From Ptiloglossa arizonensis (taxonomy: Eukaryota; Arthropoda; Insecta; Hymenoptera; Colletidae): DNA of 64,000 nt. Shown here piece by piece: positions 1 through 13,319 of this stretch (its first letter is position 1; every line of letters starts with the position of its first letter). The stretch lies in contig NW_027479436.1 of the NCBI RefSeq assembly GCF_051014685.1, positions 61,020 through 125,019 of the forward strand, read 5' to 3'. Both the position numbers and the translations under genes were made by a program. The notes under the pieces were generated by a model. The model worked only from the letters and a program-made list of their open reading frames with translations, was not told where the DNA came from and searched no databases.

Positions 1-2560
1 TTCCTATTGCATCTGAAAGTAGAAACTCGCCCGATTACAACGGTATGTGTATTTTTTCCCTAGGCCATTCTGGTTAAGCGTTTGGAGCAGTAGAATTGCG
101 AAGTATTTTTTGCCTTCTCAACCATTTCTTGGCTTCAAACTCCCATATCTCGCGAACGGATTGACCTAACCCAAAAATTCCTATTGCATCTGAAAGTAGA
201 AACTCGCCCGATTACAACGGTATGTGTATTTTTTCCCTAGGCTATTCTGGTTAAGCGTTTGGAGCAGCAGAATTGCGAAAAATTTTTTGCCTTCTCAACC
301 ATTTCTTAGCTTCAAACTCCCATATCTCGCGAACGGATTGACCTAACCCAAAAATTCCTGTTGCATCTGAAAGTAGAAACTCGCCCGATTACAAAGGTAC
401 GTGTATTTTTTCCCTAGGCCATTCTGGTTAAGCGTTTGGAGCAGCAGAATTGCGAAAAATTTTTTGCCTTCTCAACCATTTCTTGGCTTCAAACTCCCAC
501 ATCTCGCGAACAGACTGACCTAACCCAAAAATTCCTATTGCATCTGAAAGTAGAAACTTGCCCGATTACAGCGGTATGTGTATTTTTTCCCTTGGCCATT
601 TTGGTTAAGCGTTTGGAGCAGCAGAATTGTGAAAAATTTTTTGCCTTCTCTACCATTTCTTGGCTTCAAACTCCCATATCTCGCGAACAGAATGACCTAA
701 CCGAAAAATTCCTATTGCATCTGAAAGTAGAAACTTGCCCGATTACAGCGGTATGTGTATTTTTTCCCTAGGCCATTCTGGTTAAGCGTTTGGAGCAGCA
801 GAAGTGCGAAAAATTTGTTGTCTTCTCAACCATTTCTTAGCTTCAAACTCCCATATCTCTCGAACGGATTGACGTAACCCAAAAATTCCTATTGCATCTG
901 AAAGTAGAAACTCGCCCGATTACAACGGTATGTGCATTTTTTCCCTAGGCCATTCTGGTTAAGCGTTTGGAGCAGTAGAATTGCGAAAAATTTTTTGCCT
1001 TCTCAACCATTTCTTGGCTTCAAACTCCCATATCTCGCGAACGGATTGACCTAACCCAAAAATTCCTATTGCATCTGAAAGTAGAAACTCGCCCGATTAC
1101 AACGGTATGTGTATTTTTTCCCTAGGCTATTCTGGTTAAGCGTTTGGAGCAGCAGAATTGCGAAAAATTTTTTGCCTTCTCAACCATTTCTTAGCTTCAA
1201 ACTCCCATATCTCGCGAACGGATTGACCTAACCCAAAAATTCCTGTTGCATCTGAAAGTAGAAACTCGCCCGATTACAAAGGTACGTGTATTTTTTCCCT
1301 AGGCCATTCTGGTTAAGCGTTTGGAGCAGCAGAATTGCGAAAAATTTTTTGCCTTCTCAACCATTTCTTGGCTTCAAACTCCCATATCTCGCGAACAGAC
1401 TGACCTAACCCAAAAATTCCTATTGCATCTGAAAGTAGAAACTTGCCCGATTACAGCGGTATGTGTATTTTTTCCCTTGGCCATTTTGGTTAAGCGTTTG
1501 GAGCAGCACAATTGCGAAAAATTTTTTGCCTTCTCAACCATTTCTTGGCTTCAAACTCCCATATCTCGCGAAAGGTTTGACCTAACCCAAAAATTCCTAT
1601 TGCATCTGAAAGTAGAAACTCGCCCGATTACAACGGTATGTGTATTTTTTCCCTAGGCCATTCTGGTTAAGCGTTTGGAGCAGTAGAATTGCGAAATATT
1701 TTTTGCCTTCTCAACCATTTCTTGGCTTCAAACTCCCATATCTCCCGAACGGATTGACCTAACCCAAAAATTCCTATTGCATCTGAAAGTAGAAACTCGC
1801 CCGATTACAACGGTATGTGTATTTTTTCCCTAGGCCATTCTGGTTAAGCGTTTGGAGCAGCAGAATTGCGAAAAATTTTTTGCCTTCTCAACCATTTCTT
1901 GGCTTCAAACTCCCATATCTCGCGAACAGACTGACCTAACCCAAAAATTCCTGTTGCATCTGAAAGTAGAAACTCGCCCGATTACAAAGGTACGTGTATT
2001 TTTTCCCTAGGCCATTCTGGTTAAGCGTTTGGAGCAGCAGAATTGCGAAAAATTTTTTGCCTTCTCAACCATTTCTTGGCTTCAAACTCCCATATCTCGC
2101 GAACAGACTGACCTAACCCAAAAATTCCTATTGCATCTGAAAGTAGAAACTTGCCCGATTACAGCGGTATGTGTATTTTTTCCCTTGGCCATTTTGGTTA
2201 AGCGTTTGGAGCAGCAGAATTGTGAAAAATTTTTTGCCTTCTCTACCATTTCTTGGCTTCAAACTCCCATATCTCGCGAACAGACTGACTTAACCCAAAA
2301 ATTCCTATTGCATCTGAAAGTAGAAACTTGCCCGATTACAGCGGTATGTGTATTTTTTCCCTTGGCCATTTTGGTTAAGCGTTTGGAGCAGCAGAATTGC
2401 GAAAAATTTTTTGCCTTCTCAACCATTTCTTGTCTTCAAACTCCCATATCTCGCGAAAGGTTTGACCTAACCCAAAAATTCCTATTGCATCTGAAAGTAG
2501 AAACTCGCCCGATTACAACGGTATGTGTATTTTTTCCCTAGCCCATTCTGGTTAAGCGTT
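1..2560 (+). repeat. Sub-array of 5-mer and 4-mer blocks (885 and 708 bp)
   Basis: Rare variants repeat at fixed offsets. The GGCTATTCTGG variant near 238 returns near 1123, 885 bp (five monomers) later. ACAAAGGTACGTG occurs near 395, 1281 and 1989, offsets of 885 and 708 bp. CAGTAGAATTGCGAA followed by GTATT or ATATT occurs with TAG at 91 and 1684, an offset of 1,593 bp, which equals nine monomers (5+4). The copies carry private substitutions, so this block is older or less homogenised than the 25-33 kb block. Confidence 0.8.
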
Positions 2561-5500
2561 TGGAGCAGCAGAATTGTGAAAAATTTTTTGCCTTCTCTAC
2601 CATTTCTTGGCTTCAAACTCCCATATCTCGCGAACAGACTGACCTAACCCAAAAATTCCTATTGCATCTGAAAGTAGAAACTCTTCCGATTACAGCGGTA
2701 TGTGTATATTTTCCCTAGCCCATTCTGGTTAAGCGTTTGGAGCAGCAGAATTGCGAAAAATTTTTTGCCTTCTCAACCATTTCTTGTCTTCAAACTCCCA
2801 TATCTCGCGAACGGATTGACCTTACCCAAAAATTCCTATTGCATCTGAAAGTAGAAAGTCGCCCGATTACAACGGTATGTGTATTTTTTCCCTAGGCCAT
2901 TCTGGTTAAGCGTTTGGAGCAGCAGAATTGCGAAAAATTTTTTGCCTTCTCAACAATTTCTTGGCTTCAAACTCCCATATCTCGCGAACGAATTGACCTA
3001 ACCCAAAAATTCCTATTGCATCTGAAAGTAGAAACTCGCCCGATTACAACGGTATGTGTATTTTTTCCCTAGGCCATTCTGGATAAGCGTTTGGAGCAGC
3101 AGAATTGCGAAAAATTTTTTGCCTTCTCAACCATTTCTTGTCAACAAACTCCCATATCTCGCGAACGGATTGACCTAACCCAAAAATTCCTATTGCATCT
3201 GAAAGTAGAAACTCGCCCGATTACAACGGTGTGTGTATTTTTTCCCTAGGCCATTCTGGTTAAGCGTTTGGAGCAGCAGAATTGCGAAAAATTTTTTGCC
3301 TTCTCAACCATTTCTTGTCTTCAAACTCCCATATCTCGCGAACGGATTGACCTAACCCAAAAATTCCTATTGCATCTGAAAGTAGAAACTCGCCCGATTA
3401 CAACGGTATGTGTATTTTTTCCCTAGCCCATTCTGGTTAAGCGTTTGGAGCAGCAGAATTGTGAGAAATTTTTTGCCTTCTCTACCATTTCTTGGCTTCA
3501 AACTCCCATATCTCGCGAACAGACTGACCTAACCCAAAAATTCCTATTGCATCTGAAAGTAGAAACTCGCCCGATTACAGCGGTATGTGTATTTTTTCCC
3601 TTGGCCATTTTGGTTAAGCATTTGGAGCAGCAGAATTGCGAAAAATTTTTTGCCTTCTCAACCATTTCTTGTCTTCAAACTCCCATATCTCGCGAACGGA
3701 TTGACCTTACCCAAAAATTCCTATTGCATCTGAAAGTAGAAAGTCGCCCGATTTCAACGGTATGGGTATATTTTCCCTAGCCCATTCTGGTTAAGCGTTT
3801 GGAGCAGCAGAAGTGCGAAAAATTTGTTGTCTTCTCAACCATTTCTTAGCTTCAAACTCCCATATCTCTCGAACGGATTGACGTAACCCAAAAATTCCTA
3901 TTGCATCTGAAAGTAGAAACTCGCCCGATTACAACGGTATGTGTATTTTTTCCCTAGGCCAATCTGGTTAAGCGTTTGAAGCAGTAGAATTGCGAAAAAT
4001 TTTTTGCCTTCTCAACCATTTCTTGGCTTCAAACTCCCATATCTCGCGAACGGATTGACCTAACCCAAAAATTCCTATTGCATCTGAAAGTAGAAACTCG
4101 CCCGATTACAACGGTATGTGTATTTTTTCCCTAGGCTATTCTGGTTAAGCGTTTGGAGCAGCAGAATTGCGAAAAATTTTTTGCCTTCTCAACCATTTCT
4201 TAGCTTCAAACTCCCATATCTCGCGAACGGATTGACCTAACCCAAAAATTCCTGTTGCATCTGAAAGTAGAAACTCGCCCGATTACAAAGGTACGTGTAT
4301 TTTTTCCCTTGGCCATTTTGGTTAAGCGTTTGGAGCAGCAGAATTGCGAAAAATTTTTTGCCTTCTCAACCATTTCTTGTCTTCAAACTCCCATATCTCG
4401 CGAACGGATTGACCTAACCCAAAAATTCCTACTGCATCTGAAAGTAGAAACTCGCCCGATTACAACGGTTTGTGTATATTTTCCCTAGCCCATTCTGGTT
4501 AAGCGTTTGGAACAGCAGAATTGTGAAAAATTTTTTGCCTTCTCTACCATTTCTTGGCTTCAAACTCCCATATCTCGCGAACAGACTGACCTAACCCAAA
4601 AATTCCTATTGCATCTGAAAGTAGAAACTCGCCCGATTACAGCGGTATGTGTATTTTTTCCCTTGGCCATTTTGGTTAAGCATTTGGAGCAGCAGAATTG
4701 CGAAAAAATTTTTGCCTTCTCAACCATTTCTTGTCTTCAAACTCCCATATCTCGCGAACGGATTGACCTTACCCAAAAATTCCTATTGCATCTGAAAGTA
4801 GAAAGTCGCCCGATTACAACGGTATGTGTATATTTTCCCTAGCCCATTCTGGTTAAGCGTTTGGAGCAGCAGAATTGTGAAAAATTTTTTGCCTTCTCTA
4901 CCATTTCTTGGCTTCAAACTCCCATATCTCGCGAACAGACTGACCTAACCCAAAAATTCCTATTGCATCTGAAAGTAGAAACTCACCCGATTACAACGGT
5001 ATGTGTATTTTTTCCCTAGGCCATTCTGGTTAAGCGTTTGGAGCAGCAGAATTGCGAAAAATTTTTTGCCTTCTCAACCATTTCTTGGCTTCAAACTCCC
5101 ATATCTCGCGAACAGACTGACCTAACCCAAAAATTCCTATTGCATCTGAAAGTAGAAACTTGCCCGATTACAGCGGTATGTGTATTTTTTCCCTTGGCCA
5201 TTTTGGTTAAGCGTTTGGAGCAGCAGAATTGTGAAAAATTTTTTGCCTTCTCTACCATTTCTTGGCTTCAAACTCCCATATCTCGCGAACAGACTGACCT
5301 AACCCAAAAATTCCTATTGCATCTGAAAGTAGAAACTTGCCCGATTACAGCGGTATGTGTATTTTTTCCCTTGGCCATTTTGGTTAAGCGTTTGGAGCAG
5401 CAGAATTGCGAAAAATTTTTTGCCTTCTCAACCATTTCTTGTCTTCAAACTCCCATATCTCGCGAAAGGTTTGACCTAACCCAAAAATTCCTATTGCATC

Positions 5501-6962
5501 TGAAAGTAGAAACTCGCCCGATTACAACGGTATGTGTATTTTTTCCCTAGCCCATTCTGGTTAAGCGTTTGGAGCAGCAGAATTGTGAAAAATTTTTTGC
5601 CTTCTCTACCATTTCTTGGCTTCAAACTCCCATATCTCGCGAACAGACTGACCTAACCCAAAAATTCCTATTGCATCTGAAAGTAGAAGCTCGCCCGATT
5701 ACAGCGGTATGTGTATTTTTTCCCTTGGCCATTTTGGTTAAGCGTTTGGAGCAGCAGAATTGTGAAAAATTTTTTGCCTTCTCTACCATTTCTTAGCTTC
5801 AAACTCCCATATCTCTCGAACGGATTGACGTAACCCAAAAACTCCTATTGCATCTGAAAGTAGAAACTCGTCCGATTACAACGGTATGTGTATTTTTTCC
5901 CTAGGCCATTCTGGTTAAGCGTTTGGAGCAGCAGAATTGCGAAAAATTTTTTGCCTTCTCAACCATTTCTTGGCTTCAAAGTCCCATATCTCGCGAACGG
6001 ATTGACCTAACCCAAAAATTCCTATTGCATCTGAAAGTAGAAACTCGCCCGATTGCAACGGTATGTGTATTTTTTCCCTAGGCCATTCTGGTTAAGCGTT
6101 TGGAGCAGCAGAATTGTGAAAAATTTTTTGCCTTCTCTACCATTTCTTGGCTTCAAACTCCCATATCTCGCGAACGGATTGACCTAACCCAAAAATTCCT
6201 ATTGCATCTGAAAGTCGAAACTCGCCCGATTACAACGGTATGTGTATTTTTTCCCTAGGCCATTCTGGTTAAGCGTTTGGAGCAGCAGAATTGCGAACAA
6301 TTTTTTGCCTTCTCAACCATTTCTTGGCTTGAAAGTCCCATATCTCGCGAACGGATTGACCTAACCCAAAAATTCCTATTGCATCCGAAAGTAGAAACTC
6401 GCCCGATTGCAACGGTATGTGTATTTTTTCCCTAGGCCATTCTGGTTAAGCGTTTGGAGCAGCAGAATTTTGAAAAATTTCTTGCCTTCTCTACCATTTC
6501 TTGGCTTCAAACTCCCATATCTCGCGAACGGATTGACCTAACCCAAAAATTCCTATTGCATCTGAAAGTAGAAACTCGCCCGATTACAACGGTATGTGTA
6601 TTTTTTCCCTAGGCCATTCTGGTTAAGCGTTTGGAGCAGCAGAATTGCGAAAAATTTTTTGCCTTCTCAACCATTTCTTAGCTTCAAACTCCCATATCTC
6701 GCGAACGGGTTGACCTAACCCAAAAATTCCTGTTGCATCTGAAAGTAGAAACTCGCCCGTATACAAAGGTATGTGTATTTTTTCCCTAGGCCATTCTGGT
6801 TAAGCGTTTGGAGCAGCAGAATTGCGAAAATTTTTTGCCTTCTCAACCATTTCTTGGCTTCAAACTCCCATATCTCGCGAACGGATTGACCTAACCCAAA
6901 AATTCCTATTGCATCTGAAAGTAGAAACTCGCCCGATTACAACGGTATGTGTATTTTTTCCC
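2561..6962 (+). repeat. Mixed monomers with a 17-mer (3,009-bp) register
   Basis: The divergent monomer near 802 returns near 3811, and the three-monomer run at 2029-2541 returns at 5038-5550, both at an offset of 3,009 bp (17 monomers). The sequence between these matches is not colinear, so the copy is partial or reworked. Local marks include GTATATTTTCCC variants near 2704, 3767, 4472 and 4829, and AAGTCCC variants after 5980. One monomer near 6,827-6,830 has lost an A from its A5T6 tract, giving 176 bp. No non-satellite sequence is present. Confidence 0.75.
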
Positions 6963-8200
6963 TAGTCCATTCTTGTTAAGCGTTCGGAGCAGCAGAATTG
7001 CGAAAAATTTTTTGCGTTCTCAACCATTTCTTGTCTTCAAACTCCCATCTCTCGCGAACGGATTGACCTAACCCAAAAATTCCTATTGCATCTGAAAGTA
7101 GAAACTCGCCCGATTACAACGGCATGTGTATTTTTTCCCTAGCCCATTCTGGTTAAGCGCTTGGAGCAGCAGAATTGTGAAAAATTTTTTGCCTTCTCTA
7201 CCATTTCTTGGCTTCAAACTCCCATATCTCGCGAACAGACTGACCTAACCCAAAAATTCCTATTGCATCTGAAAGTAGAAACTCGCCCGATTACAACGGT
7301 ATGTGTATTTTTTCCCTAGGCCATTCTGGTTAAGCGTTTGGGGAAGCAGAATTGTGTAAAATTTTTTGCCTTCTCTACCATTTCTTGACTTCAAACTCCC
7401 ATATCTCGCGAACGGATTGACCTAACCCAAAAATTCCTATTGCATCTGAAAGTAGAAACTCGCCCGATTACAACGGTATGTGTATTTTTCCCTAGGCCAT
7501 TCTGGTTAAGCGTTTGGAGCAGCAGAATTGCGAAAAATTTTTTGCCTTCTCAACAATTTCTTGGCTTCAAACTCCCATATTTCGCGAACGAATTGACCTA
7601 ACCCAAAAATTCCTATTGCATCCGAAAGTAGAAACTCGCCCGATTACAACGGTATGTGTATTTTTTCCCTAGGCCATTCTGGTTAAGCGTTTGGAGCAGC
7701 AGAATTGCGAAAAACTTTTTGCCTTCTCAACCATTTCTTGTCTTCAAACTCCCATATCTCGCGAACGTATTGACCTAACCCAAAAATTCCTATTGCATCT
7801 GAAAGTAGAAACTCGCCCGCTTACAACGGTATGTGTATTTTTTCCCTAGCCCATTCTCGTTAAGCGTTTGGAGCAGCAGAATTGTGGAAAATTTTTTGCC
7901 TTCTCTACCATTTCTTGGCTTCAAACTCCCATATCTCGCGAACAGACTGACCTAACCCAAAAATTCCTATTGCATCTGAAAGTAGAAACTCGCCCGATTA
8001 CAGCGGTATGTGTATTTTTCCCCTTTGCCATTTTGGTTAAGCGTTTGGAGCAGCAGAATTGCGAAAAATTTTTTGCCTTCTCAACCATTTCTTGGCTTCA
8101 AACTCCCATATCTCGCGAACGGATTGACCTAACCCAAAAATTCCTATTGCATCTGAAAGTAGAATCTCGCCCGATTACAACGGTATGTGTATTTTTTCCC
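6963..8200 (+). repeat. Seven-monomer block, short relative of the 11-mer
   Basis: The block starts with the rare TAGTCCATTCTTGTTAAGCG variant and runs 1,238 bp to the next one. That is seven monomers minus 1 bp, because one T-run near 7,488 is a base short. Its variant order (CATCTCTCGCG, GGGGAAGCAG with GTGTAAAA, CAACAATTTC, GCATCCGAAAG, AAAAACTTTTTG, GTGGAAAA) is that of the two blocks that follow. It lacks two internal monomers, including the AACTGCG type, and two near the end, those with TTGTATCTG. It is therefore either an ancestral form or a deleted copy of the 11-mer. Confidence 0.85.
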
Positions 8201-10146
8201 TAGTCCATTCTTGTTAAGCGTTCGGAGCAGCAGAATTGCGAAAAATTTTTTGCGTTCTCAACCATTTCTTGTCTTCAAACTCCCATCTCTCGCGAACGGA
8301 TTGACCTAACCCAAAAATTCCTATTGCATCTGAAAGTAGAAACTCGCCCGATTACAACGGCATGTGTATTTTTTCCCTAGCCCATTCTGGTTAAGCGTTT
8401 GGAGCAGCAGAATTGTGAAAAATTTTTTGCCTTCTCTACCATTTCTTGGCTTCAAACTCCCATATCTCGCGAACAGACTGACCTAACCCAAAAATTCCTA
8501 TTGCATCTGAAAGTAGAAACTCGCCCGATTACAACGGTATGTGTATTTTTTCCCTAGGCCATTCTGGTTAAGCGTTTGGAGAAGCAGAATTGTGTAAAAT
8601 TTTTTGCCTTCTCTACCATTTCTTGACTTCAAACTCCCATATCTCGCGAACGGATTGACCTAACCCAAAAATTCCTATTGCATCTGAAAGTAGAAACTCG
8701 CCCGATTACAACGGTATGTGTATTTTTCCCTAGGCCATTCTGGTTAAGCGTTTGGAGCAGCAGAATTGCGAAAAATTTTTTGCCTTCTCAACAATTTCTT
8801 GGCTTCAAACTCCCATATCTCGCGAACGAATTGACCTAACCCAAAAATTCCTATTGCATCTGAAAGTAGAAACTCGCCCGATTACAACGGTATGTGTATT
8901 TTTTCCCTAGGCCATTCTGGTTAAGCGTTTGGAGCAGCAGAACTGCGAAAAATTTGTTGTCTTCTCAACCATTTCTTAGCTTCAAACTCCCATATCTCGC
9001 GAACGGATTGACCTAACCCAAAAATTCCTATTGCATCTGAAAGTAGAAACTCGCCCGATTACAACGGTATGTGTATTTTTTCCCTAGGCCATTCTAGTTA
9101 AGCGTTTGGAGCAGCAGAATTGCGAAAAATTTTTTGCCTTCTCAACAATTTCTTTGCTTCAAACTCCCATATCTCGCGAACGAATTCACCTAACCCAAAA
9201 ATTCCTATTGCATCCGAAAGTAGAAACTCGCCCGATTACAACGGTATGTGTATTTTTTCCCTAGGCCATTCTGGTTAAGCGTTTGGAGCAGCAGAATTGC
9301 GAAAAACTTTTTGCCTTCTCAACCATTTCTTGTCTTCAAACTCCCATATCTCGCGAACGGATTGACCTAACCCAAAAATTCCTATTGCATCTGAAAGTAG
9401 AAACTCGCCCGATTACAACGGTATGTGTATTTTTTCCCTAGCCCATTCTGGTTAAGCGTTTGGAGCAGCAGAATTGTGGAAAATTTTTTGCCTTCTCTAC
9501 CATTTCTTCGCTTCAAACTCCCATATCTCGCGAACAGACTGACCTAACCCAAAAATTCCTATTGCATCTGAAAGTAGAAACTCGCCCGATTACCGCGGTA
9601 TGTGTATTTTTCCCCTTGGCCATTTTGGTTAAGCGTTTGGAGCAGCAGAATTGCGAAAAATTTTTTGCCTTCTCAACCATTTCTTGGATTCGAACTCCCA
9701 TATCTCGCGAACGGATTGACCTAACCCAAAAATTCCTATTGTATCTGAAAGTAGAAACTCGCCCGATTACAACGGTATGTGTATTTTTTCCCTTGGCCAT
9801 TCTGGTTAAGCGTTTGGAGCAGCAGAATTGTGAAAAATTTTTTGCCTTCTCTACCATTTCTTGTCTTCAAACTCCCATATTTCGCGAACGGATTGACCTA
9901 ACCCAAAAATTCCTATTGTATCTGAAAGTAGAAACTCGCCCGATTACAACGGTATGTGTATTTTTTCCCTTGGCCATTCTGGTTAAGCGTTTGGAGCAGC
10001 AGAATTGTGAAAAATTTTTTGCCTTCTCTACCATTTCTTGTCTTCAAACTCCCATATCTCGCGAACGGATTGACCTAACCCAAAAATTCCTATTGCATCT
10101 GAAAGTAGAATCTCGCCCGATTACAACGGTATGTGTATTTTTTCCC
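8201..10146 (+). repeat. 11-mer HOR, copy 1 (1,946 bp)
   Basis: The block runs from one TAGTCCATTCTTG variant to the next, eleven monomers minus 1 bp. The missing base is in the T-run near 8,725. Rare variants in order are CATCTCTCGCG, GAGAAGCAG with GTGTAAAA, CAACAATTTC with GAATTGACC, AACTGCG with TTTGTTG, CAACAATTTC with GAATTCACC, CATCCGAAAG, AAAAACTTTTTG, GTGGAAAA, GGATTCGAACTC, and two TTGTATCTG monomers. Differences from copy 2 that I found are at 8662, 8864, 9096, 9509 and 9602. Confidence 0.9.
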
Positions 10147-12092
10147 TAGTCCATTCTTGTTAAGCGTTCGGAGCAGCAGAATTGCGAAAAATTTTTTGCG
10201 TTCTCAACCATTTCTTGTCTTCAAACTCCCATCTCTCGCGAACGGATTGACCTAACCCAAAAATTCCTATTGCATCTGAAAGTAGAAACTCGCCCGATTA
10301 CAACGGCATGTGTATTTTTTCCCTAGCCCATTCTGGTTAAGCGTTTGGAGCAGCAGAATTGTGAAAAATTTTTTGCCTTCTCTACCATTTCTTGGCTTCA
10401 AACTCCCATATCTCGCGAACAGACTGACCTAACCCAAAAATTCCTATTGCATCTGAAAGTAGAAACTCGCCCGATTACAACGGTATGTGTATTTTTTCCC
10501 TAGGCCATTCTGGTTAAGCGTTTGGAGAAGCAGAATTGTGTAAAATTTTTTGCCTTCTCTACCATTTCTTGACTTCAAACTCCCATATCTCGCGAACGGA
10601 TTGACCTGACCCAAAAATTCCTATTGCATCTGAAAGTAGAAACTCGCCCGATTACAACGGTATGTGTATTTTTCCCTAGGCCATTCTGGTTAAGCGTTTG
10701 GAGCAGCAGAATTGCGAAAAATTTTTTGCCTTCTCAACAATTTCTTGGCTTCAAACTCCCATATCTCGCGAACGAATTGACCTAACCCAAAAATTCCTAT
10801 TGCATCTGACAGTAGAAACTCGCCCGATTACAACGGTATGTGTATTTTTTCCCTAGGCCATTCTGGTTAAGCGTTTGGAGCAGCAGAACTGCGAAAAATT
10901 TGTTGTCTTCTCAACCATTTCTTAGCTTCAAACTCCCATATCTCGCGAACGGATTGACCTAACCCAAAAATTCCTATTGCATCTGAAAGTAGAAACTCGC
11001 CCGATTACAACGGTATGTGTATTTTTTCCCTAGGCCATTCTGGTTAAGCGTTTGGAGCAGCAGAATTGCGAAAAATTTTTTGCCTTCTCAACAATTTCTT
11101 TGCTTCAAACTCCCATATCTCGCGAACGAATTCACCTAACCCAAAAATTCCTATTGCATCCGAAAGTAGAAACTCGCCCGATTACAACGGTATGTGTATT
11201 TTTTCCCTAGGCCATTCTGGTTAAGCGTTTGGAGCAGCAGAATTGCGAAAAACTTTTTGCCTTCTCAACCATTTCTTGTCTTCAAACTCCCATATCTCGC
11301 GAACGGATTGACCTAACCCAAAAATTCCTATTGCATCTGAAAGTAGAAACTCGCCCGATTACAACGGTATGTGTATTTTTTCCCTAGCCCATTCTGGTTA
11401 AGCGTTTGGAGCAGCAGAATTGTGGAAAATTTTTTGCCTTCTCTACCATTTCTTGGCTTCAAACTCCCATATCTCGCGAACAGACTGACCTAACCCAAAA
11501 ATTCCTATTGCATCTGAAAGTAGAAACTCGCCCGATTACCGCGGTATTTGTATTTTTCCCCTTGGCCATTTTGGTTAAGCGTTTGGAGCAGCAGAATTGC
11601 GAAAAATTTTTTGCCTTCTCAACCATTTCTTGGATTCGAACTCCCATATCTCGCGAACGGATTGACCTAACCCAAAAATTCCTATTGTATCTGAAAGTAG
11701 AAACTCGCCCGATTACAACGGTATGTGTATTTTTTCCCTTGGCCATTCTGGTTAAGCGTTTGGAGCAGCAGAATTGTGAAAAATTTTTTGCCTTCTCTAC
11801 CATTTCTTGTCTTCAAACTCCCATATTTCGCGAACGGATTGACCTAACCCAAAAATTCCTATTGTATCTGAAAGTAGAAACTCGCCCGATTACAACGGTA
11901 TGTGTATTTTTTCCCTTGGCCATTCTGGTTAAGCGTTTGGAGCAGCAGAATTGTGAAAAATTTTTTGCCTTCTCTACCATTTCTTGTCTTCAAACTCCCA
12001 TATCTCGCGAACGGATTGACCTAACCCAAAAATTCCTATTGCATCTGAAAGTAGAAACTCGCCCGATTACAGCGGTATGTGTATTTTTTCCT
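10147..12092 (+). repeat. 11-mer HOR, copy 2 (1,946 bp)
   Basis: This copy is colinear with the preceding block at an offset of 1,946 bp and shares its 1-bp T-run deletion (near 10,669). Substitutions relative to copy 1 include 10608 (G for A), 10810 (C for A), 11042, 11455 and 11548 (T for G). Near 12,055 it leaves the pattern: instead of returning to the TAGTCC start it continues with ACAGCGG and CCTTTGGCC. The tandem HOR therefore has only two full copies here. Confidence 0.88.
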
Positions 12093-13319
12093 TTGGCCAT
12101 TTTGGTTAAGCGTTTGGAGCAGCAGAATTGCGAAAAATTTTTTGCCTTCTCAACCATTTCTTGTCTTCAAACTCCCATATCTCGCGAAAGGTTTGACCTA
12201 ACCCAAAAATTCCTATTGCATCTGAAAGTAGAAACTCGCCCGATTACAACGGTATGTGTATTTTTTCCCTAGGCCATTCTGGTTAAGCGTTTGGAGCAGC
12301 AGAAGTGCGAAAAATTTGTTGTCTTCTCAACCATTTCTTAGCTTCAAACTCCCATATCTCTCGAACGGATTGACGTAACCCAAAAATTCCTATTGCATCT
12401 GAAAGTAGAAACTCGCCCGATTACAACGGTATGTGTATTTTTTCCCTAGGCCATTCTGGTTAAGCGTTTGGAGCAGTAGAATTGCGAAAAATTTTTTGCC
12501 TTCTCAACCATTTCTTGGCTTCAAAGTCCCATATCTCGCGAACGGATTGACCTAACCCAAAAATTCCTATTGCATCTGAAAGTAGAAACTCGCCCGATTA
12601 CAACGGTATGTGTATTTTTTCCCTAGGCCATTCTGGTTAAGCGTTTGGAGCAGTAGAATTGCGAAAAATTTTTTGCCTTCTCAACCATTTCTTGGCTTCA
12701 AAGTCCCATATCTCGCGAACGGATTGACCTAACCCAAAAATTCCTATTGCATCTGAAAGTAGAAACTCGCCCGATTGCAACGGTAGGTGTATTTTTTCCC
12801 TTGGCCATTTTGGTTAAGCGTTTGGAGCAGCAGAATTGCGAAAAATTTTTTGCCTTCTCAACCATTTCTTGGATTCAAACTCCCATATCTCTCGAACGGA
12901 TTGACGTAACCCAAAAATTCCTATTGAATCTGAAAGTAGAAACTCGCCCGATTACAACGGTATGTGTATTTTTTCCCTAGGCCATTCTGGTTAAGCGTTT
13001 GGAGCAGCAGAATTGTGAAAAATTTTTTGCCTTCTCTACCATTTCTTGGCTTCAAACTCCCATATCTAGCGAACAGACTGACCTAACCCAAAAATTCCTA
13101 TTGCATCTGAAAGTAGAAGCTCGCCCGATTACAACGGTATGTGTATTTTTTCCTTAGGCCATTCTGGTTAAGCGTTTGGAGCAGCAGAATTGTGAAAAAT
13201 TTTTTGCCTTCTCTACCATTTCTTGGCTTCAAACCCCATTATCTCGCGAACGGATTGACCTAACCCAAAAATTCCTATTGCATCTGAAAGTAGAATCTCG
13301 CCCGATTACAGCGGTATGT
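12093..13319 (+). repeat. Transition monomers and first half of a 4-mer pair
   Basis: After a GGTTTGACC monomer and a divergent-class monomer (near 12304), the block holds CAGTAG monomers with AAAGTCCC. A four-monomer run from about 12,652 to 13,359 then repeats at 13,360-14,067 with an offset of 708 bp. Shared marks are GATTGCAACGGTAGG, TTGGATTC with TCTCTCGAAC, TATTGAATCTG, TCTAGCGAACAG with GAAGCTCGCC, and AAACCCCATTATC. Confidence 0.82.

Noticed and set aside
9680..9695. tRNA/pol III box-B-like GGATTCGAACTCC (also near 11,633 and 19,428)
   Set aside because: It does not fit the box B pattern without a gap, occurs in only three related monomers, and has no box A or tRNA fold around it.
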